A stretch of 64,000 bases of DNA from Coralloluteibacterium stylophorae. GTDB taxonomy: Bacteria > Pseudomonadota > Gammaproteobacteria > Xanthomonadales > Xanthomonadaceae. The translations under genes and the position numbers were made by a program. The stretch covers positions 372,001 to 436,000 of the forward strand of contig NZ_JAGQFT020000001.1 in assembly GCF_018122625.2 (NCBI RefSeq). Reading direction: 5' to 3'. Below, one piece after another: positions 58,630 through 64,000 of the stretch (position 1 is the stretch's first letter; each line of letters starts with the position of its first letter). The notes below the pieces were generated by a model, which was not told the DNA's origin, did not search any database, and saw only the letters and a program-made list of their open reading frames with translations.

Positions 58630-59738
58630 AGCGCCCCCTTGGTGCTCGGCAAATCGCTGCCGCTGCGCGCCACCGCCGTGCGCAGCGCCCGCGCCACCGC
58701 CTTGAAGCAGCCCTCGACCATGTGGTGCGCGTTCTCGCCTCGCACGCTCAGGTGCAGCGACATCAGCCCGGTCTCGCACAGCGAACGGAAGAAGTGCGGC
58801 ACCAGCTCGGTCGGCAGTTCGCCCACCCGCTCGCGCGGAAAGTGGCCCTCGAACACGAAGTAGGGGCGGCCGGAGAGATCGAGCGCGGCACTGGCGTGGG
58901 ATTCGTCCATCGGCACCCGTACCGACGCGGCGCCGATCGCGGCCACGCCGGCCTCGCCGCCGTCGGCGTCGCCGTCGCCGTAGCGGCCGATGCCGCGCTT
59001 GTCCTCCAGGGCCTGGCGCAGCGCCTGGCCGAGCGCGAGCGCGCAGTCCTCGACGGTGTGGTGCTCGTCGACATGGAGGTCGCCCTCGCAGCGTACGGTG
59101 AGCGCGATGCCGGCATGCTTGCCGATCTGCTCGAGCATGTGGTCGAAATAGCCGAGCCCGGTGTGGGCCTGCGGCTCCGCGGCGCGGTCGAGGTCGAGGT
59201 CGACCACGATGCGGGTCTCCTTCGTCCTGCGCTCCACGCGCGCGGTGCGCGGCGCGTTCACCAGCGCATGCACGATCTGCGGCCAGCCCAGCTCAGGGCC
59301 GATCCGGAACGCGCGCACGCCGAGGTTCGCCGCGAGCTGCACGTCGCTGTCGCGGTCGCCGATCACCGCCGAGCGCGCGCGCGACCAGCCGTCGTCGCCC
59401 AGGAAGTGGCGCAGCATGCCGGTACCCGGCTTGCGGTTGGGCGAGTTGTCGGCCGGCAGGCTCGGGTCTATCAGCACCTCGTCGAAGCGCACGCCCTGCG
59501 ACTCCAGCAGCTGCATCAGCAACTGGTGCGGACCGTCGAAGGTGATCTGCGGAAAGGCGTCGGTGCCGAGCCCGTCCTGATTGCTGACCATCACCAGGCT
59601 GTAGCCGGCCTCCTGCAGCTTCAGCAGCGCCGGCAGCATGCCGTCGACGAAGCGGATCTTCTCGAAGCGGTCGATCTGGAAGTCGTCCGGTTCGTGGATC
59701 AGGGTGCCGTCGCGGTCGACGAACAGGATCTTCCTCAT
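58626..59738 (-). CDS. hisB: Bifunctional histidinol-phosphatase / imidazoleglycerol-phosphate dehydratase
   Basis: 370 residues. The N-terminal HAD phosphatase has [12 protein letters not shown] and Zn/Asp motifs with IGDRDSDV. The C-terminal dehydratase (from about residue 185) has [13 protein letters not shown] and two [18 protein letters not shown] metal sites. Fused form is typical of enteric and xanthomonad species. Confidence 0.94.
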   Translation of the reverse strand: MRKILFVDRDGTLIHEPDDFQIDRFEKIRFVDGMLPALLKLQEAGYSLVMVSNQDGLGTDAFPQITFDGPHQLLMQLLESQGVRFDEVLIDPSLPADNSPNRKPGTGMLRHFLGDDGWSRARSAVIGDRDSDVQLAANLGVRAFRIGPELGWPQIVHALVNAPRTARVERRTKETRIVVDLDLDRAAEPQAHTGLGYFDHMLEQIGKHAGIALTVRCEGDLHVDEHHTVEDCALALGQALRQALEDKRGIGRYGDGDADGGEAGVAAIGAASVRVPMDESHASAALDLSGRPYFVFEGHFPRERVGELPTELVPHFFRSLCETGLMSLHLSVRGENAHHMVEGCFKAVARALRTAVARSGSDLPSTKGAL

Positions 59739-60832
59739 GCCGCACCCGCCTGCCGGACCACGCCCAGCGCGTCGAGGACGGCATCGTTCTCCAGCGGCGC
59801 ACCGACGGTGATGCGCAGCGCGTCGTCCAGGCCTGGCAGGTGGCGCATGTCGCGCACCACCACGCCGGCGTCGGCCAGCGCGCGCAGCGCGGCATCGGCA
59901 TCGGCGAAGCGCACCAGCAGGAAGTTGGCGTCCGAGGGATGCACCCGGCGCACGCCCGGCGCCGCGGCCAGCGCCGTGGCCAGCCGCTCGCGTTCGTGCA
60001 CGACCTGGCCGATGCGCGAGCGCGTCGACTGCAGGGCGAAATCGTCCAGCGCCGCCAGGGCCAGCGCCACCGACGGTGCCGGCAACGGATACGGCGCCGA
60101 GATGTTGCGCAGCACGCGCACCAGCGCCGGATCGCCGAGCACGTTGCCGATGCGGGCACCGGCGAGCGCGTGCGCCTTGGACAGCGTGCGCAGCACCACG
60201 AGGTTGGGATGCGCGCCGAGCAGGCCGACGGCGCTGGCGCCGGGATCGGCGAACTCGGCGTAGGCCTCGTCCACCACCACCACCGCCTGCCTGGCCAGCG
60301 CCGAGGCGATGCCCGCGACCGTGGCCAGCGGCACGATCTCGCCGGTCGGGTTGTTCGGCGAGCACAGGAACACCAGGCGCACGTTGCGTTCGCGTGCGGC
60401 GGCGACGACCGCCTCCGCATCCACGCCCCAGCCTGCGTCCGTCTCCCGCAGCGGCACCTCGACCAGTGGGGCGGCCTGCACGCGCGCGGCGACGGCGTAC
60501 ATGCCGAAGGTCGGTGGCGCGATCAGCACCGCGTCCTGACCGGCCCGGCACAGCGCGCGGACCAGCAGGTCGATGCCCTCGTCGCTGCCGCGCGTCGCCG
60601 CCAGGCGTCCCGGGCCCACGCCGTAGAGCGCGGCCAGGCGCGCGACCAGCGCCTCCGGCTGCGGTTGCGGATAGCGATTGAGCCCGGGCGACTGCGGATC
60701 GGAATCGGCGACCGCGCGCCAGGGCGATTCGTTGGCGTTGAGCCAGACCCGGCCCTGCCCGCCCTCGCGGCGCGCCGAGCTGTAGCCGCCGAAGGCGCGC
60801 AGGTCCTCGCGCACCAGATCGAGCACGCTCAT
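59735..60832 (-). CDS. hisC: Histidinol-phosphate aminotransferase
   Basis: 365 residues, PLP fold-type I. NANESPW, the PLP site [13 protein letters not shown] (Lys bound to PLP), DEAYAEFAD and a late [10 protein letters not shown]. It makes histidinol phosphate from the keto form with glutamate. Overlaps hisB and hisD by ATGA. Confidence 0.94.
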   Translation of the reverse strand: MSVLDLVREDLRAFGGYSSARREGGQGRVWLNANESPWRAVADSDPQSPGLNRYPQPQPEALVARLAALYGVGPGRLAATRGSDEGIDLLVRALCRAGQDAVLIAPPTFGMYAVAARVQAAPLVEVPLRETDAGWGVDAEAVVAAARERNVRLVFLCSPNNPTGEIVPLATVAGIASALARQAVVVVDEAYAEFADPGASAVGLLGAHPNLVVLRTLSKAHALAGARIGNVLGDPALVRVLRNISAPYPLPAPSVALALAALDDFALQSTRSRIGQVVHERERLATALAAAPGVRRVHPSDANFLLVRFADADAALRALADAGVVVRDMRHLPGLDDALRITVGAPLENDAVLDALGVVRQAGAA

Positions 60833-62157
60833 GCCTCCACCTCCGCGTCCAGGCGCACCGACACGGCACGCGCGTGCGCATCCAGGCCCTCCGCCTGCGC
60901 GATCCTCAGGGCGCAGGGCCCGATCGCGCGCAGGCCCGCTGCGCTGACGTGCTGGACGCTGATCGCGGTCTGGAAGCTCGCCACCGACACGCCCGACAGC
61001 GCGCGTGCGTGGCCGGCGGTCGGCAGCACGTGGTTGGTGCCGCTGCAGTAGTCGCCGAGCGCCTCCGGCGCATGGTCACCGCAGAACACCGAACCCGCCG
61101 CGCGCACGCGGTCGAGCCAGGGCTCCGGCGCGCGCAGCTGCAGGATCAGGTGCTCGGGTGCGTAGTCGTTGCTGATCGCGAAGGCCTGTTCGAGATCGGC
61201 CACGTGCAGCAGGCGCGAGGCCTCCAGCGCGCGCGCGGCGATGTCGGCGCGCGGCAGGGCCGCGAGCTGGCGGCCGAGCTCGCCGGCGACGCGCTCGAGC
61301 AGGCCGCGGTCGTCGCTGATCGCGATGGTCTGCGAATCCGGGCCGTGCTCGGCCTGCGAGAGCAGGTCGGCGGCGATGAAGTCGGCGCGCGCGCCGGCAT
61401 CGGCGATCACCAACACCTCGGAGGGACCGGCCGGCATGTCGATCGCCGCGCCATCGGCGTCCTGCGCCACCACCTGCTTGGCCGCGGTGACGTAGGCGTT
61501 GCCGGGGCCGAACAGCTTGTCGCAGCGCGGCACGCTGGCGGTGCCGTAGGCCATCGCGGCGATCGCCTGCGCACCGCCGATGCGGAACACGCGACGCACG
61601 CCGGCGATCGCGCAGGCGGCGAGTACGGCCGGGTCGACGCTGCCGTCCGGACGCGGCGGCGTGCACGCGACGATCTCCTCGCAGCCGGCCAGCCGCGCAG
61701 GAATGCCGAGCATGAGCGCGGTCGACGGCAGCGGCGCGCTGCCCGCCGGGATGTACAGGCCGACCCGGCGGATGCCGCGCAGCATGCGTCCGCAGCGGAC
61801 GCCCGGCGCGGTCTCGATCTCGAAGTCGCCGGCCATGCCGGCGCGGTGCCAGGCCTCGATCCGGCCCGCGGCCTCCTCGAGCGCGGCGACCAGGTCCTCC
61901 GGCAGCGCGGCGCGCGCGACGGCGAAGGCCCCGGCGTCGACCTCGATCGCGTCGAGCTCGGCGTGGTCGTAGCGCCGGGTCAGCGCGCGCAGGGCGCCAT
62001 CGCCGTCGGCGCGGACCTGGGCGATGGTGCGGCGGACCGCGGTGTCGAGCGCGGCGGCGAGCGAAGCCGTCGGCCGCCGCAGCAGCATGCGGCGCGCGTC
62101 GGCGTCGATCCCGTCCCAATCGACGACCTGCGGCAGCACGGGAGCGGTCGTGCTCAT
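60829..62157 (-). CDS. hisD: Histidinol dehydrogenase
   Basis: 442 residues. [58 protein letters not shown] and [11 protein letters not shown] are the conserved zinc/NAD motifs. Last two oxidations to histidine. Overlaps hisC and hisG. Confidence 0.95.
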   Translation of the reverse strand: MSTTAPVLPQVVDWDGIDADARRMLLRRPTASLAAALDTAVRRTIAQVRADGDGALRALTRRYDHAELDAIEVDAGAFAVARAALPEDLVAALEEAAGRIEAWHRAGMAGDFEIETAPGVRCGRMLRGIRRVGLYIPAGSAPLPSTALMLGIPARLAGCEEIVACTPPRPDGSVDPAVLAACAIAGVRRVFRIGGAQAIAAMAYGTASVPRCDKLFGPGNAYVTAAKQVVAQDADGAAIDMPAGPSEVLVIADAGARADFIAADLLSQAEHGPDSQTIAISDDRGLLERVAGELGRQLAALPRADIAARALEASRLLHVADLEQAFAISNDYAPEHLILQLRAPEPWLDRVRAAGSVFCGDHAPEALGDYCSGTNHVLPTAGHARALSGVSVASFQTAISVQHVSAAGLRAIGPCALRIAQAEGLDAHARAVSVRLDAEVEA

Positions 62158-63053
62158 GCCAGCATCCTCTCGACCGGCAGCACCAGAAGCCCGCGCGCGC
62201 CGGCGCGCTTCATGTCCTCCAGGTGCTGCCAGGTGACGGCGCTGCGGCAGATCGCCTGCAGCGCGACGTCGTCGGCATCGCCGTCGATGCGGGTCAGGGT
62301 CGGTGGCTCGGCGTCCGGCAGCATGCCGATCAGCGCCGGCAGCGCGGTGCGGGGCGCCTGCAGCATGACCAGCTTGCTGTCGCGCACGCGCAGCACGCCG
62401 TCGAGGCGACGCAGGAACAGCGCGGCGAGTCCGGCGCGTTCGTCGCCGAAGCCGTCCGGCGGCCCGGCCAGCACCGCCTCGCTCTCGAACACGATCTCGC
62501 TCTCGACCAGCTGGTTGGCCGCGAGCGTACCGCCGGTGGAGACGAGGTCGCAGATCGCCTCGGCCTTGCCCAGGCGCGGCGCGATCTCGACCGACCCGGA
62601 CAGCAGCACCACCTCGGCATCGATGGCGCGCTCGCGCAGCCAGGCCTCCAGCAGCCCCGGGTAGCTGGTGGCGATGCGCTTGCCGGCCAGCGCCGATGCC
62701 GGCTGGCCGGCGTCGTCCTGCGGCACCGCGATCGACAGCCGGCAGCTGCCGAAGCCGAGCGTGCGCAGCTCGCGGTAGGCCTCCGCCTGCCCGGCCGCGC
62801 GCCGGTTCTCGGCCTGCTCGGCCAGCACGTTGCGGCCGACGATGCCGAGATCGCAGGTTCCCTCGGCGATCAGGCCCGGGATGTCGTCGTCGCGGACCAG
62901 CAGCAGGTCGATCGGAAGCGACTCGCCGTAGCAGAACAGGCGGTCGCGGCTCTCGCGGAACGACAGGCCGATGCGCGCGAGCAGTTCGCGGGCGGGATCG
63001 GCCAGGCGGCCGGACTTCTGAATGGCGATACGGAGACGGTCGCGCGCCTTCAT
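62154..63053 (-). CDS. hisG: ATP phosphoribosyltransferase (long form)
   Basis: 299 residues, the long HisG type with a C-terminal regulatory ACT-like domain (so feedback inhibition by histidine is expected). Opening [35 protein letters not shown] and the PRPP-type loop [14 protein letters not shown]. First step of the pathway. The start follows a modest ribosome site; the 55-nt gap to the regulator gene is the only non-overlapping junction. Confidence 0.94.
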   Translation of the reverse strand: MKARDRLRIAIQKSGRLADPARELLARIGLSFRESRDRLFCYGESLPIDLLLVRDDDIPGLIAEGTCDLGIVGRNVLAEQAENRRAAGQAEAYRELRTLGFGSCRLSIAVPQDDAGQPASALAGKRIATSYPGLLEAWLRERAIDAEVVLLSGSVEIAPRLGKAEAICDLVSTGGTLAANQLVESEIVFESEAVLAGPPDGFGDERAGLAALFLRRLDGVLRVRDSKLVMLQAPRTALPALIGMLPDAEPPTLTRIDGDADDVALQAICRSAVTWQHLEDMKRAGARGLLVLPVERMLA

Positions 63054-63108
63054 GGCGACTCCAGGATGTACGGGAAGAGGACTGCTGTTGCTGCGGATGC
63101 GGGCGCGC

Positions 63109-63435
63109 TCAGGCGCGCTGGGCCTGAGGGCGATGTCGCAGGCGGCGTGCGGCAACGGCATAGCCGCCCTCGCCCGAGGCCAGCGTGCGCGCGACGCGGG
63201 TGATCGTGGTGGTGCTGACCGCGGTGCGTTCGTGGATCTCGCGATAGGTCACGCCGTCCAGCAGCAGCGGGACCACCCGCCAGCGGTCGGAGATCGCCTG
63301 CAGCTCCGCCGGCGTGCACAGGTCGACGAGGAACGCGCGCACCTCCTCGACGCTGCGCAGGCGGCACAGCGCCTCGCTCAGGGCGTCGAGCGCGAGGTCG
63401 GGTGCATCGGTGGCGTCGGCGGTGCGGCGTTTCAT
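63109..63435 (-). CDS. YerC/YecD-family TrpR-like regulator, probable his repressor
   Basis: 108 residues. The TrpR-like helix-turn-helix is [32 protein letters not shown], with [23 protein letters not shown] ahead of it. A TrpR-type protein located directly upstream of hisG and carrying its own inverted repeat (63451-63470) is most simply the histidine-responsive repressor of the operon (called HisR in some comparative work). Histidine binding is inference. Family call is firm. Confidence 0.88.
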   Translation of the reverse strand: MKRRTADATDAPDLALDALSEALCRLRSVEEVRAFLVDLCTPAELQAISDRWRVVPLLLDGVTYREIHERTAVSTTTITRVARTLASGEGGYAVAARRLRHRPQAQRA

Positions 63436-63450
63436 GGCCCGCGCATGCTA

Positions 63451-63470
63451 CGTGTTAACGCATTAACACG
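63451..63470. promoter_or_regulatory. Operator upstream of the TrpR-like gene and his operon
   Basis: CGTGTTAACGCATTAACACG: perfect 8-bp arms CGTGTTAA / TTAACACG with a 4-nt centre, 16 nt upstream of the regulator start. Its TTAA-rich arms stand out in this GC-rich DNA and it lies where RNA polymerase should bind. It would switch the regulator and the his operon together. Confidence 0.75.
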
Positions 63471-63621
63471 CAACGACGAGGCCGACGGTGCTGGGCCATG
63501 TCTTTCCCCATTCAGTCACGCCCCATGTAGCTGAACCCGGTATGCGCGCGGGGACGAGGAGGAACGGACGCGGGCATCCGCAGCGTTCGAAGACCCGTCC
63601 TCGGACACATCTGGAGACGTC

Positions 63622-64000
63622 ATGAAGCATCTGCTCGCAGCCGCCCTCGCCGCCGCGCTCGCCGCCGGACCCGTGCTGGCCGAGGCCGCACCGGTCGCAC
63701 CGCATCACGACCAGGACCGCCGCGAACGACGCAGCGACGATCGGAACCGCAGCCACGACGACCGCCGCGGCGACCATCGCGACCGCGACGACGTGCGGCA
63801 GCGGCGCGTCGTCGTGGACCATCGCCGTCCCGCGCACCGCACGCCCACGCCGAAGCACCGCGTCGTCGTGCAGCGCTACCGCGCCCCGGTGCGGTACGCG
63901 GCGCCCGTCGGCCATCGCGTCCAGCGCTGGCGCAGCGGCCAGTACCTGCCAGCGGCGTACTACGCCCGGCCCTACCACGTCGACCATCGCCGCTACGGGC
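63622..64000 (+). CDS. RcnB-family periplasmic protein (3' truncated)
   Basis: At least 126 residues; the gene runs off the window. GGAGACG precedes the ATG by a few nt. Signal peptide LLAAALAAALAAGPVLAE, then a long Arg/His/Asp repeat region, then VQRWRSGQYLPAAYYARPYHVDHRRYG, the start of the RcnB-type domain (named for a nickel/cobalt homeostasis protein). The His/Asp-rich part may bind metals. Role not known in this family branch. Confidence 0.75.
   Translation, partial: MKHLLAAALAAALAAGPVLAEAAPVAPHHDQDRRERRSDDRNRSHDDRRGDHRDRDDVRQRRVVVDHRRPAHRTPTPKHRVVVQRYRAPVRYAAPVGHRVQRWRSGQYLPAAYYARPYHVDHRRYG

Noticed and set aside
63436-63621. His leader peptide or attenuator ahead of the his genes
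   Set aside because: No histidine-codon run and no terminator/antiterminator pair is visible between the operator and hisG; the regulator gene is there instead.

Overview
The window is high-GC, gene-dense chromosomal DNA from a gammaproteobacterium, most likely a member of the Xanthomonadaceae (Lysobacter/Luteimonas type). Pointers to this are protein-level resemblance across the window, a YerC/YecD-type TrpR-like gene directly ahead of a complete hisGDCBHAFI operon, a lexA2-imuA-imuB-dnaE2 mutasome, an mtnB-mtnD-mtnC salvage operon, EfpL, and many REP-like palindromes with GCGGCTTCAGCCGC or GGGGCTTCAGCCCC cores. I see no rRNA, tRNA, CRISPR, prophage or transposase gene.

Layout. 1-9.2 kb: housekeeping and envelope genes (YgfZ end, OmpA-like lipoprotein, glutaryl-CoA dehydrogenase, two glycine-zipper proteins, TatD nuclease convergent with TcdA, a cytochrome c'-like protein, an EF-hand protein, a cold-shock protein). 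9.4-12 kb: a two-gene DNA-repair unit, a DUF4130-UdgX fusion overlapping a radical SAM/HhH protein. 12.1-22 kb: small envelope and redox genes, fpr, a small acidic protein, and a DUF2207-LemA pair. 22.1-29.5 kb: SOS mutagenesis cluster lexA2-imuA-imuB-dnaE2, with its intergenic gaps full of repeats and a decayed REP-type repeat apparently carried in frame inside dnaE2. 29.5-30.2 kb: microsatellites plus a 202-bp tandem duplication. 30.2-35.1 kb: OmpA-like lipoprotein, DUF2236 protein, YrbL-like protein and gyrA. 35.3-39.1 kb: leucine catabolism liuC-liuD-liuE. 39.1-41.6 kb: a pyruvyltransferase/glycosyltransferase pair. 41.8-47.8 kb: GNAT, SDR, efpL, Nudix, amino-acid permease, rmuC. 48-51.3 kb: mtnB-mtnD-mtnC followed 1 nt later by a membrane C13 (legumain-like) peptidase. 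51.4-55.7 kb: yajQ-like gene, a beta-glucosidase with a LacI-type operator over its -10, and a periplasmic metallophosphoesterase. 55.9-63.4 kb: the his operon on the minus strand and its probable TrpR-like regulator with a perfect inverted-repeat operator. The window ends inside an RcnB-like gene.

How the genes work together. The his genes run in one direction with 4-7 nt overlaps, so all nine enzyme domains should be made from one message under the TrpR-like protein. The mtn genes overlap by ATGA and recycle methylthioadenosine to methionine. liuC-D-E cover the late steps of leucine breakdown, but liuA and liuB are not here. LexA2 probably represses itself and the downstream mutasome. The most unusual material is the repeat biology around the mutasome, the UdgX/radical SAM couple, the two clean operators (bglX-type gene and hisR-type gene) and the C13 peptidase attached to methionine salvage. 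Gene starts were chosen by eye; function calls rest on recognised motifs, not on database searches.
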